Assembly (NCBI GenBank): GCA_026413625.1 | Contig: JAOAKO010000005.1 | Span: 1 to 44,570 of the forward strand | DNA: 44,570 nucleotides | Direction: 5' to 3' | From: Microcaldota archaeon | GTDB taxonomy: Archaea > Micrarchaeota > Micrarchaeia > CABMEP01 | Notes under the pieces: model-generated | Database searches by the model: none | The model's input: only the letters and a program-made list of their open reading frames with translations | What the model was told of the DNA's origin: nothing | Shown here: positions 23,021-30,935 of the stretch, piece by piece | Layout of the letters: each line of letters starts with the position of its first letter | Position numbering within the stretch: the first letter of the stretch is position 1 | Made by a program: the position numbers and the translations under genes

Positions 23021-24004
23021 ATGATAAGAACAATCCTTGGAATAGAGAGCACTGCGCATACTCTTGGGATAGGGATAGTCAAAGACGGCAAGATAAAGGC
23101 AAATGAGAAAAGCATGCTTTTTGAATACGGAATCCATCCTAGAAAGACTGCAGACCATCATGCGGATCAGATTCAAAATGTAATGCGTACAGCTCTTCAA
23201 AAGGCAAAATTAAGAATGGATGAAATAGACCTCGTCGCTTTTTCTCAAGGCCCCGGGATTGGCCCATGCTTAAGGATAAGCGCGATTGCAGCAAGAACGC
23301 TTGCTATTGCCTACAAAATTCCTGTCGTCGGAGTCAACCACTGCGTAGCGCATATTGAGATATCAAAATACTTCACTAAGTTTAGAGATCCGTTGATTCT
23401 TTATGTCAGCGGAGGAAACACCCAAATACTTATAAAAGAAAATGAAAGATACCACGTTTTAGGGGAAACGTTGGATGTGGGAATTGGCAATATGCTTGAC
23501 ACCTTTGCAAGGTCAGCAGGCTTGAAAAGCGCAAAGGACGTGGAGGATAAAGCAAAAAAAGGAAACAAATACATAGAAATGCCCTATTCTGTCAAGGGAA
23601 TGGATGCGTCATTTAGCGGAATACTAACGCATTCAGAAAAGCTTATAGGTAAAGAAAAGATAGAGGATATTTGCTATTCTTTGCAGGAAACAGCTTATGC
23701 AGCTTTGTGTGAAATAACAGAAAGGGCTTTGGCTCTTACAGATAAAAGCGAGATCATAGTATGCGGAGGCGTTGCTCAAAACAAAAGATTGCAAGGAATG
23801 CTTTCTGAAATGGCAAAGGAATGGAAATGCAAATTTGGAGTTGCGCCAAATGAATTCAACGCGGATAACGGCGGAATGATCGCATATGTCGGATACAAAA
23901 TGACGGAGAATAAAGAGATTCTTAAGCATTACATTCTGAAGGAAAATGAAATAGTGCCAAAGCCAAAATACAGAACAGACGAGTTTATAGCCAAATGGGA
24001 CTGA
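23021..24004 (+). CDS. kae1: tRNA N6-adenosine threonylcarbamoyltransferase Kae1
   Basis: The start is ATG 23021 (MIRTILGIESTAHTLGIG), about 28 nt after tttaaatt; the ORF track used an upstream TTG. The 327-aa ASKHA-fold enzyme transfers threonylcarbamoyl to A37 of ANN-decoding tRNAs within the KEOPS complex. Hallmarks are GIESTAHTLGIG, HHADQI, FSQGPGIGPCLR, the metal-binding GVNHCVAHIEI, LYVSGGNTQIL and CGGVAQNKRLQGML. It is not fused to Bud32, unlike in several other archaea. The diadenylate cyclase and bud32 genes follow on the same strand. Confidence 0.96.
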   Translation: MIRTILGIESTAHTLGIGIVKDGKIKANEKSMLFEYGIHPRKTADHHADQIQNVMRTALQKAKLRMDEIDLVAFSQGPGIGPCLRISAIAARTLAIAYKIPVVGVNHCVAHIEISKYFTKFRDPLILYVSGGNTQILIKENERYHVLGETLDVGIGNMLDTFARSAGLKSAKDVEDKAKKGNKYIEMPYSVKGMDASFSGILTHSEKLIGKEKIEDICYSLQETAYAALCEITERALALTDKSEIIVCGGVAQNKRLQGMLSEMAKEWKCKFGVAPNEFNADNGGMIAYVGYKMTENKEILKHYILKENEIVPKPKYRTDEFIAKWD

Positions 24005-24032
24005 TTCCAAGCTGATTCCAAGCTTTTTTGCT
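24005..24032 (+). terminator. Tandem 11-nt repeat and T-run after kae1
   Basis: The sequence just after kae1 repeats gattccaagct twice in tandem (from 24003) and then has a run of six T. Archaeal termination needs only such T-runs. A TATA-like aaatttaaata follows at about 24047, suggesting the next gene can be transcribed separately. Confidence 0.4.
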
Positions 24033-24095
24033 GAAAAATTTATGTAAAATTTAAATACATTTGTCTACAAATTTATATTCAGGTGACCATAAATT

Positions 24096-24114
24096 ATAGT
24101 TTCAACTATAGTTT
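24096..24114. repeat. 19-nt element shared with the flpA promoter (copy 2)
   Basis: ATAGTTTCAACTATAGTTT is identical over 19 nt to 17623-17641, and here ATAGTTTCAA occurs as two direct repeats, 24096-24105 and 24108-24117. It lies in the probable 5' untranslated leader of the diadenylate cyclase gene, about 35-53 nt before the ATG and downstream of the TATA-like element. Confidence 0.6.
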
Positions 24115-24148
24115 CAAAACTCATCTATATTTTAAGCGGTGAATAGAA

Positions 24149-24844
24149 ATGAATCTAAAAGAGAAGAAAAGTAAAATTGTAAATGATATAGACTTGGAAA
24201 AAAACATAGTGAAGCTAGTGATAGACCTTGCTATGGAGTTTGGCCAGCAGAAAAAGGGATCTTTCTTTATAATTACAAATAGAAACCTAAAACCTTACTA
24301 TACCTGGCTATATACGGACATACTTGAGAAAACAAAAGTCAAAATAAACAGCCAAAAGATACTTCCGGTAATAAGGAAATTGGCGGAATTGGACGGAGCC
24401 ATAATTATAGATGAAGACGGATATCTGATTGCGTATGGCGCCCAAATAAAAAAGATAAAGCATTATAAGGGGCATGGAACAAGGCATAGCGCCGCTTTGG
24501 GAATTTCTGAAATCCCAGGAACATTGTCTATAATTTCAAGCGAAGAGGACGGAGCGGTAAGGATAATGAAGAATGGAAAGACATTGATAGAGATAAATCC
24601 TTTCACTAAAACACCTCCAACATTAAGCGAAAAAATTGCAGAGCTTCTTACATCTCCATCTGTGCCTTTGATCGGAGGAGGAAGCATTGGGGCACTGGCA
24701 CTCGGATTAAATCCGTTCGTGGCTGCAATCGTATTCACAGGCTCTTATATAATGACGAAGAGCGGCGCAAAGAGCCTTGGAGAATTCTTAAAGAGAGGAC
24801 CTAGCGCCCTTAATGAAAAAAAGGAGAGTAAAAATGAGGAATAG
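24149..24844 (+). CDS. dacZ: Diadenylate cyclase (DAC domain), c-di-AMP synthase with hydrophobic C-terminus
   Basis: The 231-aa protein has a DisA_N/DAC domain (about 30-165), which joins two ATP into cyclic di-AMP. Both catalytic motifs are present: ELDGAIIIDEDGYLIAYG (DGA) and HGTRHSAALGIS (GTRHxAA). Residues about 170-215 are glycine-rich and hydrophobic (VPLIGGGSIGALALGLNPF, AAIVFTGSYIMTK), suggesting membrane association, and the tail is charged. The start has gcggtgaatagaaATG. It lies between kae1 and bud32; the bud32 ATG overlaps its 3' end, so at least those two are co-translated. The symbol follows the archaeal enzyme name. No c-di-AMP target or phosphodiesterase is recognised here. 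Confidence 0.85.
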   Translation: MNLKEKKSKIVNDIDLEKNIVKLVIDLAMEFGQQKKGSFFIITNRNLKPYYTWLYTDILEKTKVKINSQKILPVIRKLAELDGAIIIDEDGYLIAYGAQIKKIKHYKGHGTRHSAALGISEIPGTLSIISSEEDGAVRIMKNGKTLIEINPFTKTPPTLSEKIAELLTSPSVPLIGGGSIGALALGLNPFVAAIVFTGSYIMTKSGAKSLGEFLKRGPSALNEKKESKNEE

Positions 24845-25460
24845 TTTCCAAAAAAGAGGGGCTGAAGCAAAGGTCTATTTCTCAAATCTATTCGGAGTCC
24901 CTGTTGTTATTAAGGTAAGAGATGAAAAGAAATACAGAATTAAAGAGCTTGACGAAAGCCTAAGGAAGAGCAGAAATAGAGTAGAGGCAAGATGCGTTTT
25001 GCACGCGGCAAGAAATAGCATAAATGTGCCAAGGATATATCATGCGGGTAAATACGAACTTGTATTAGAAAGGCTCGACGGAGTTCTTATGAAAGATAGA
25101 AAAAACACGCCTGCCCAAATAAAGAAAGTGGGTATCTTACTTGCGAAATTGCATTCTGCTGGAATTACGCATGGTGACTTTACTCCTGCAAATGTGATGT
25201 TTGTGAAAGAAGAGCCTTACATCATCGATTTCGGGCTAGCACAATTTTCAAACGATACCGAGGAAAGGGCTATAGATGTTTTGCTTATGAAAAGATCCCT
25301 AGGTAGGGATTTCCGCTACTTTTTGGAAGGATACAAAGCCCAAAGCAATTGGAAAGAAACAATCTCCCAAATGGAAGAGATAGAAAAGAGAGGAAGATAC
25401 CATAAACGAGGGGAAACTAAGGATAAGGAAAGCGATGATGAAATGCAAGATGAAGAATAA
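24834..25460 (+). CDS. bud32: KEOPS complex kinase/ATPase Bud32
   Basis: The start is ATG 24834, preceded by aaggagagtaaaa and overlapping the end of the dac gene by 11 nt. The 208-aa protein is a small atypical kinase that acts as an ATPase switch in the KEOPS complex. It has a short N-lobe (GAEAKVYFSNLFGVPVVIKVR with the ATP-binding Lys), the catalytic loop GITHGDFTPANVMF and the metal-binding IIDFGLAQFS. The acidic C-terminal tail (KDKESDDEMQDEE) is longer than usual, and the family's typical basic ending (RGRYHKRG) precedes it. It partners with Kae1 encoded just upstream. Confidence 0.95.
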   Translation: MRNSFQKRGAEAKVYFSNLFGVPVVIKVRDEKKYRIKELDESLRKSRNRVEARCVLHAARNSINVPRIYHAGKYELVLERLDGVLMKDRKNTPAQIKKVGILLAKLHSAGITHGDFTPANVMFVKEEPYIIDFGLAQFSNDTEERAIDVLLMKRSLGRDFRYFLEGYKAQSNWKETISQMEEIEKRGRYHKRGETKDKESDDEMQDEE

Positions 25461-25492
25461 GAAATGAAAGTTAGACTCAACTGTAAGAATAC

Positions 25493-27595
25493 TTAAAGCT
25501 GACAAATTCCAGAAGAACAGCCTGAGAATTCAGAAGAAACAGTTATCTTTCCTTTCGGCTCCTCTTTCTCTGTTTTCGGCTTCCCTAGGTATATTACCTG
25601 ATCCGCCCTGCTTCCATATCTGTAAACAGTTATTCCCTTTACCCCAAGCTCATAAGCGTTCCTATATATTTCCTGCACGTCTTCAACCTTTGCTTCGTAT
25701 GGAAGGTTGACTGTCTTTGAGACTGCATTATCAACATATTTTTGGAACGCGGCCTGCATCCTCAAATGCCAGATAGGATCGATATCATATGCAGTTACAA
25801 AGAGTTCCCTTACATCCTTGGGAATTTCGCTTATCTTTTGAATTGAAAATCCATGTGAAATCTTTTCCATCAGAGATCTGCTGTAAAATCCTCTCTCAAT
25901 CGATATCGAATGGAAAAGTTTGTTCACTTCTATAAGCCTAACGTTTTCAAGAACCTGCCTATAGTATGCGACTGCAAAAAGCGGCTCTATGCCAGAAGAG
26001 ACTCCGGCTATTATTGAAAGCGAACCAGTAGGAGCGATTGTATTTAAGGTTGCATTCCTTAACTTGCTCACTCTGCTCGGATAAATAGAGAATTTGAAGT
26101 TCTGATAGCTGCCCCTTTTGCCTGCAAGCTCCTGAGAAGTATTGTAAGAAATCTGCCTAATGAATTTCATTAGTTTTTCAGCAATCATCAATGCTTCCCT
26201 GCTGTCATATCTAATCCCCAGCATTATCAATGCATCGGCAAATCCCATGACGCCCAAACCTATCTTTCTGTTTGCCTTTGTTGTCTGCTCTATTTCTTTT
26301 ACAGGTATGCTGTTGACATCAATTACATTGTCCAAGAAATGTATTGCATTCTGAATCGCAATTTCAAGCCTGTCCCAATCAAAATCGCTTCCGTCTGAAA
26401 GCACGAACTTGGTAAGATTTATGCTTCCAAGGTTGCATGATTCGTAAGGCAAAAGAGGCTGCTCACCGCACGGATTGCAAGATTCGATCTCTCCGATCTT
26501 TCTGAGCGGATGTGTCTTGTTTATTCTGTCAATGAATATCAAACCTGGATCTCCGTTCTCCCAGGCTCTTTCTGCGGCTAGATTGAATATTTCCAAAGCG
26601 GAAATTGTTTTTACAACCTCTCCGGTCCTAGGATTTATAAGCTCGTATTCGTCATCCTTTTCCACTGCCTTCATGAACTTGTCTGTAGCTGCGATTGAAA
26701 TGTTAAAGTTCCTCAATCCCCCTTCTCTTTTTGAATTTATGAATTCTATTATGTCCGGGTGATCGCATCTCAAAACGCCCATGTTTGCCCCTCTTCTTCT
26801 TCCGCCCTGTTTTATTGTCTCTGTCATTGCATCATATATCCTCATGAAAGAAACGGGGCCTGATGCGATTGACATAGTCGAACGAACGAGATCCCCCTTA
26901 GGCCTTATTCTGGAAAATGAGAATCCGGTTCCTCCTCCGCTTTGATGGATTATAGCTGCATTTTTTAAAGTGGTGAAAATGCTTTCTAATGAATCGTCTA
27001 TTGGCAAAACAAAACAGGCAGAAAGCTGGCCTATTCGAGTGCCTGCATTCATTAATGTTGGTGAATTTGGGAGAAATTCGAGATTGCACATCATTTCGTA
27101 AAATATTTTTTCTGATTTTCTTTTATCTTCCCCGTATATCGAATCTGCCTCTGAAATGTGCTTTGCAACTCTCTTGAACATCATCTTCGGAGTTTCGATT
27201 ATCTTTCCTGATATGTCCTTTTGAAGATATCTCGATGCAAGCACCTTTGTTGCATTCAAGTCAAGCTTCAGGTCGTCATAAACGCCGAAAAGAACTTTTT
27301 TCTTTTCCCTGATCTCCGCCCTTTCTCTCCTGTAATTTATGTACAGTCTTGCGATTTTTTTGTTTTCCTTAAGAAGCTCCTCAACCACTATATCCTGAAT
27401 TTCTTCAACTGTTGGAATTTTATTTGCATACAAATCCTCAAGCCTTTTGACCACTCTGTCGGACACTTTTTGCGAAAGTTTCATATCGGGAGATTTTGCT
27501 GCCTCAGTTGCCTTGAAAATTGCATTCGTTATCTTTGACTGATCAAACTTTACAATCGATCCGTCTCTCTTTTGCACCTGTTTGATTAAGGCCAT
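25493..27595 (-). CDS. nrdJ: Ribonucleoside-diphosphate reductase, adenosylcobalamin-dependent (class II)
   Basis: The start is ATG 27595 (MALIKQVQKRDGSIVKFD), about 30 nt after attttatag; the ORF track began 7 codons earlier. The 700-aa enzyme reduces ribonucleotides to deoxyribonucleotides. An N-terminal ATP-cone (residues 1-90) gives allosteric control. The barrel carries NSPTLMNAGT, SACFVLPIDDSL, GGGTGFSFSRIRP, and the catalytic NPCGEQPLLPYESCNLGSINL. The C-terminus ends SGCSSGICQL, a cysteine pair recharged by thioredoxin-like proteins. No small radical-generating subunit gene is present, and a corrinoid adenosyltransferase is encoded nearby, fitting class II. Confidence 0.96.
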   Translation of the reverse strand: MALIKQVQKRDGSIVKFDQSKITNAIFKATEAAKSPDMKLSQKVSDRVVKRLEDLYANKIPTVEEIQDIVVEELLKENKKIARLYINYRRERAEIREKKKVLFGVYDDLKLDLNATKVLASRYLQKDISGKIIETPKMMFKRVAKHISEADSIYGEDKRKSEKIFYEMMCNLEFLPNSPTLMNAGTRIGQLSACFVLPIDDSLESIFTTLKNAAIIHQSGGGTGFSFSRIRPKGDLVRSTMSIASGPVSFMRIYDAMTETIKQGGRRRGANMGVLRCDHPDIIEFINSKREGGLRNFNISIAATDKFMKAVEKDDEYELINPRTGEVVKTISALEIFNLAAERAWENGDPGLIFIDRINKTHPLRKIGEIESCNPCGEQPLLPYESCNLGSINLTKFVLSDGSDFDWDRLEIAIQNAIHFLDNVIDVNSIPVKEIEQTTKANRKIGLGVMGFADALIMLGIRYDSREALMIAEKLMKFIRQISYNTSQELAGKRGSYQNFKFSIYPSRVSKLRNATLNTIAPTGSLSIIAGVSSGIEPLFAVAYYRQVLENVRLIEVNKLFHSISIERGFYSRSLMEKISHGFSIQKISEIPKDVRELFVTAYDIDPIWHLRMQAAFQKYVDNAVSKTVNLPYEAKVEDVQEIYRNAYELGVKGITVYRYGSRADQVIYLGKPKTEKEEPKGKITVSSEFSGCSSGICQL

Positions 27596-27627
27596 AAAAC
27601 CACAAGTGTAAAGCACTATAAAATGAG

Positions 27628-28806
27628 CTATCCTTTTCTTGCACGCTCTACAAGATCCATTACCTTCATAGCAACTTTCTTTGCTTCATCCTGCGTTGTA
27701 TCCTTTCCAAATGTAAACCTTACAGATCCTGTAAATTTCTCTCCCTTCACGCCTATCGCTTCCAGAGCCCTGCAGTCAACGCATGTTGAGGTTATGATGC
27801 CGTTTTCTTCAAGTTGCTTGACAAGCTCACTTCCGGTTATTCCGCTGAAGCTGAAATTTATATTGTTAGGAAGCCTTCTTGTCAAATGTCCGTTTAGCTT
27901 TACAAATTTGATGTTTTCCTCTATGTAATCTATAAACATCCTCTGTAATCTGGCAAGGTTTTTCTGGTTTTTGCCCATTTCCTTATGAGCGATTTCAGCG
28001 GCGGCAGCAAATCCGACTATTGAAGCAATGCTCAGAGTTCCGGGCCTTAAGAGATTGTCTTTATTCGGAAATATTGGCTTGATGGGAATTCCGCTTTTTA
28101 CATACAAAGCCCCTATTCCCTTGGGTCCATAGCAGTGGTGCGCGTCGAAAGACATCAAATCAACATTCATCTTTCTTACATCCAGAGGCACCCATCCATA
28201 AGAGAATGTGGCATCAGTATGGAATGTAACGCTCTTTTCCTTTGCTATCCTTCCTATGTCCTCTATGTGTTGGATTGTGCCTATCTCTCCGTTTGAATGT
28301 TGAACAGAGAGGAGGATTGTCTTGGGTGTTATTTTTGACCTGACGTCAGCGATGCTCACTAATCCGTCAACATCGACTAGAAGAGTGGTGAGTGTAAATC
28401 CCTCTGTAACCATTGATTTACATGTGGAAAAAACAGGATCGTGCTCTATTGCTGAGGAAAGAATATGATTTCCTGACTGCATCTTTGCCTTAGCTACTCC
28501 CCTTATTGCTAAAACAGAGGATTCAGTTGAACCAGATGTAAATACTATCTCTTCAGGAGAAGCGTTTATTGTTTTTGCTATTTTTTCTTTTGCCTCTTCT
28601 ATAGCCAGCTTGGCCTCGCGACCATAAGAATGGAGAGAGGAGGGATTCCCGAATTTTAGCCTAAAGTATGGCTGCATAGCCTCCAAAACTTCCTCCCTTA
28701 CAGGAGTGGAGGATGCATAATCCATGAAGATTATTTTTCCTTCCGAAGCCATCGGCTTCGCAATTTTAGCCAAAGATTTGCCGGATTTAGAAACTTTTTT
28801 TGCCAT
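27628..28806 (-). CDS. Cysteine desulfurase-like protein lacking the PLP lysine
   Basis: The 392-aa protein aligns along its whole length with IscS at 19047-20219 but has lost key residues. The PLP-binding lysine motif SHKIGGPKG is AHHCYGPKG here, so lysine becomes histidine. DAVQ becomes DATF, losing the PLP-contacting glutamine. RAGTEN becomes RPGTLS. The stacking histidine (IEHDPVF) and a cysteine in the loop (STCVDCR) are kept. An N-terminal Lys-rich extension of about 25 residues is added. It is unlikely to desulfurate cysteine. A. fulgidus IscS, also reported without its lysine, is a precedent and may supply a cluster ligand instead. A TATA element about 28 nt upstream suggests its own promoter. 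Confidence 0.88.
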   Translation of the reverse strand: MAKKVSKSGKSLAKIAKPMASEGKIIFMDYASSTPVREEVLEAMQPYFRLKFGNPSSLHSYGREAKLAIEEAKEKIAKTINASPEEIVFTSGSTESSVLAIRGVAKAKMQSGNHILSSAIEHDPVFSTCKSMVTEGFTLTTLLVDVDGLVSIADVRSKITPKTILLSVQHSNGEIGTIQHIEDIGRIAKEKSVTFHTDATFSYGWVPLDVRKMNVDLMSFDAHHCYGPKGIGALYVKSGIPIKPIFPNKDNLLRPGTLSIASIVGFAAAAEIAHKEMGKNQKNLARLQRMFIDYIEENIKFVKLNGHLTRRLPNNINFSFSGITGSELVKQLEENGIITSTCVDCRALEAIGVKGEKFTGSVRFTFGKDTTQDEAKKVAMKVMDLVERARKG

Positions 28807-28853
28807 GAAATGATTTAGCAGTATAATTTAAAAAACATAACTTTATTATACGG

Positions 28854-29684
28854 TTACTTCATTGAATTGAACAATTTTTTCATGTAGATTGCATCCTTTT
28901 CGATGTTCGGAGACTCGGAAATGAAAACTCCATCGCATTTGAATTCATGAAGAGCCTCAAAGAGCGGCCTTAACGGAGGGATATCGTGATCCATTGTTAG
29001 GTGATTTCTCTCTCCCTTTGCTGAAAAGTTTATTGAAGACATATGGCAATGAAGAGTCTTCAGGCCTTCTTTTCCAACCTTCTTTTCTATAAGCTCCAAA
29101 ACCTCTGCATAGTCTTGCTTTTTCTTGAATCTTCCGTTATCCCTTGCGTGCAGATGCGCCCAATCGACCGTAGGCCTTATTTTATCATAACCTATCTCTT
29201 CAGAAAGAGAGTATAAATCTTCGAGAGAACCGAATGCTGTTTGCTTTCCTGTTGTCTCAGGCGACAAATGAATGTTATATCCGTTTTCCTCTATTTCTTT
29301 TGCCAGATATTTAAACTCTTTTCTCATTCTCTCATAAGCAGCGGAGTGCGAAAGTTTTAGGAAGAAACCTGGATGAAAAACAAGACGGTCGCCCCCTGCT
29401 GCATCAAGGATCTTTGCTGTCAACAAAATTTCATTCACCGTTTTTTTGTATTTTGAATTATTTTCTGAAAGTAGATTAAGATAATACGAAGCGTGCGCAC
29501 TTAAGACGATATCGTATTTCTTGGCAACAGCCCCTGCTTCCTTTGCGACATCTTCTTTCATCCTGCATCCATGCACGAATTCTAATTCAAAGGCATCCAA
29601 TCCCAGCTTGTGGGCGCACTCTATTCCTGAAACTGAGTCTCTTTTCTCGCATGAAATTGGCACTCCTGCAGGGCCGAATCTCAT
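28854..29684 (-). CDS. nfo: Endonuclease IV-like AP endonuclease (TIM barrel)
   Basis: The 276-aa protein belongs to the AP endonuclease family 2/xylose isomerase-like barrels, which cut DNA at abasic sites using three metal ions. Supporting segments are MRFGPAGVPIS, LSAHASYYLNLL, RLVFHPGFF, LSPETTGKQTAFGSLEDL, RPTVDWAHLHARDNG, LHCHMSSINFS and VFISESPN, which hold the expected His, Glu and Asp ligands. Archaeal members are slightly shorter than E. coli Nfo, as here. The ATG lies 9 nt after the ThiF-like gene, with gaagtga as ribosome site, so the two are in one operon. Activity on sugars rather than DNA cannot be excluded. Confidence 0.85.
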   Translation of the reverse strand: MRFGPAGVPISCEKRDSVSGIECAHKLGLDAFELEFVHGCRMKEDVAKEAGAVAKKYDIVLSAHASYYLNLLSENNSKYKKTVNEILLTAKILDAAGGDRLVFHPGFFLKLSHSAAYERMRKEFKYLAKEIEENGYNIHLSPETTGKQTAFGSLEDLYSLSEEIGYDKIRPTVDWAHLHARDNGRFKKKQDYAEVLELIEKKVGKEGLKTLHCHMSSINFSAKGERNHLTMDHDIPPLRPLFEALHEFKCDGVFISESPNIEKDAIYMKKLFNSMK

Positions 29685-29693
29685 AAAATCACT

Positions 29694-30476
29694 TCAAAGA
29701 GTGGATATTCTAAATGGAACCGGATCAAACAGCGATACATGAATGAAATAAGGAGCTGACACAAAAGGCTTGTCTAGCAGGAGTGAAACCGCTTGCATAG
29801 CCTCGATTGTGCCTATTAGGTTTGCAGTTATTCCTAGAATAGAATAGCATCCGGCTGCCTTTGCGAGTCTTTCCTTTAATTTCTTGTCTATTTTCTTTCC
29901 GTTTGAAGGAAGAGCAAAAACAGACTCGTAGCTCTGGCCCTTTGGAAGAAATATTGTGGAATACCCTCTTGTTTTTTCTGCCGCGCCAAAAACATATGGA
30001 ATTTGAAGGTCTTTTGCGGCCCTTGAAAGATATATTCGCGAAAGAACATTGTCCAGGCCGTCTATTACTATATCGTGGTTCTTCAAGATTCTAAACGCTG
30101 CTTCTTCTGAATCCACAAACTTGTCATATGTTCTTACCTTTATTGAAGGTGAGATGTCCAAAACTCTTTTCTTTATGATGTCAACTTTCTTCTTCCCAAC
30201 TACAGAATAGCTGCTGAATACTTGCCTGTTGAGATTGGATATTTCAAAAACATCTCCATCAGCAATTGTCAAGTTGCCGATCCCTGTTCTCGCGAGGAGA
30301 TCAATGGCAATTCCGCCCAATCCTCCGCATCCTATGACTGCGACATTTGCGTTTGCCAGCTTGTCCTGCTCTTTTTCTGTTATGGCGCCGATGTTTCTGG
30401 AGGAAATAATTTTGTATAAGCTGTACTCTTTCTTTGATTTATTTTCTCTATTTATTTTAATATACTTTTTAACCAT
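29694..30476 (-). CDS. ThiF/MoeB/HesA family E1-like adenylyltransferase
   Basis: The start is ATG 30476, preceded by caggtgtcac. The 260-aa protein has the ThiF fold: VAVIGCGGLGGIAIDLLARTG (nucleotide loop), IADGDVFEISNLNRQVF (ATP-binding D-x-D and the NLNRQ Arg), and IDGLDNVLSRIYL. Members adenylate the C-terminal glycine of ubiquitin-like sulfur carriers for thiamine, molybdopterin or tRNA thiolation, or act on small archaeal modifiers. There is no CxxC zinc site, and AAGCYSILGI holds the only candidate catalytic cysteine near the usual position. No ubiquitin-like partner is recognised in the window. It is third in an operon after eL41 and a small basic protein. Confidence 0.88.
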   Translation of the reverse strand: MVKKYIKINRENKSKKEYSLYKIISSRNIGAITEKEQDKLANANVAVIGCGGLGGIAIDLLARTGIGNLTIADGDVFEISNLNRQVFSSYSVVGKKKVDIIKKRVLDISPSIKVRTYDKFVDSEEAAFRILKNHDIVIDGLDNVLSRIYLSRAAKDLQIPYVFGAAEKTRGYSTIFLPKGQSYESVFALPSNGKKIDKKLKERLAKAAGCYSILGITANLIGTIEAMQAVSLLLDKPFVSAPYFIHVSLFDPVPFRISTL

Positions 30477-30531
30477 GTGACACCTGACGCCTTCGGCACA
30501 AGCAATAAGCAATGCCAAAGGATATTAACAA

Positions 30532-30699
30532 TTATTTTTTTCTTTTTGCAGATGCAATTTGCTGGAGCTCTTTGCCTTTATAGTAATGTTTTGGGGTCTT
30601 TCTTTTTTGGAAGTATTTTTCTGGCCTTTTTGCAAATAGCTTGTCCCAAAACGAAGTCTTAAACCATGAGCACATATTCTTAATAAAGCTCCTTGTCAT
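30532..30699 (-). CDS. Small basic hypothetical protein (55 aa), between eL41 and the ThiF-like gene
   Basis: Too short for the ORF track. The ATG at 30699 lies 9 nt after the eL41 stop and is preceded by aaggtgcttgc. The 55-aa product starts MTRSFIKNMCSWFKTSFWDK and continues with KRPEKYFQKRKTPKHYYKG, ending SAKRKK. It is highly basic and aromatic, a composition seen in small ribosome-associated proteins. I do not recognise a family. Its place directly after a ribosomal protein gene with a clean ribosome-binding site supports it as real. Confidence 0.65.
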   Translation of the reverse strand: MTRSFIKNMCSWFKTSFWDKLFAKRPEKYFQKRKTPKHYYKGKELQQIASAKRKK

Positions 30700-30708
30700 G
30701 CAAGCACC

Positions 30709-30822
30709 TTACAGCTCGCCTACTCTTCTCTTCTGCATTCTTCTCATTTTCTTTCTTCTCTTTTTAATCCATTTCCATCTCATTTTTCCTTTTTTCTTCC
30801 ATTTTCTTGGTCTAGAACCCAA
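30709..30822 (-). CDS. rpl41e: Ribosomal protein eL41
   Basis: Too short for the ORF track. A TTG start at 30822 is preceded by aggtgatta and opens a 37-aa frame. The product starts GSRPRKWKKKGKMRWKWIKK after the initiator and ends RRVGEL. This matches archaeal eL41, whose core I recall as RPRKWKKKGRMRWKWIKKR. eL41 is a tiny helix at the interface of the two ribosomal subunits. An ATG at codon 14 would give the short, eukaryote-like form, but the conserved RPRKWKKKG supports the longer one. The stop is followed at once by the 55-aa basic gene. Confidence 0.88.
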   Translation of the reverse strand: MGSRPRKWKKKGKMRWKWIKKRRKKMRRMQKRRVGEL

Positions 30823-30935
30823 ATAATCACCTAATTAAACATTCACTGAGAACGATAGATAATATTGTATAAATTAATTTTTATATCTTTCTTTAGGGCT
30901 AAAATGTTTATAATTCTTATCTAGAAAATCATTTT

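Noticed and set aside
22864-23200. Minus-strand ORFs of 83 and 61 aa over the start of kae1
   Set aside because: They overlap the sRNA, the promoter and the kae1 coding region, and look like antisense shadows.
17623-24114. Possible CRISPR-like repeat (GTTTCAACTATAGTTTC)
   Set aside because: Only two distant copies with no spacer array and no cas genes; treated as a shared upstream element.
30477-30826. Two plus-strand ORFs of 61 aa
   Set aside because: They are opposite eL41 and the 55-aa basic gene, which have ribosome sites; the plus-strand frames are Phe/Leu-rich shadows.
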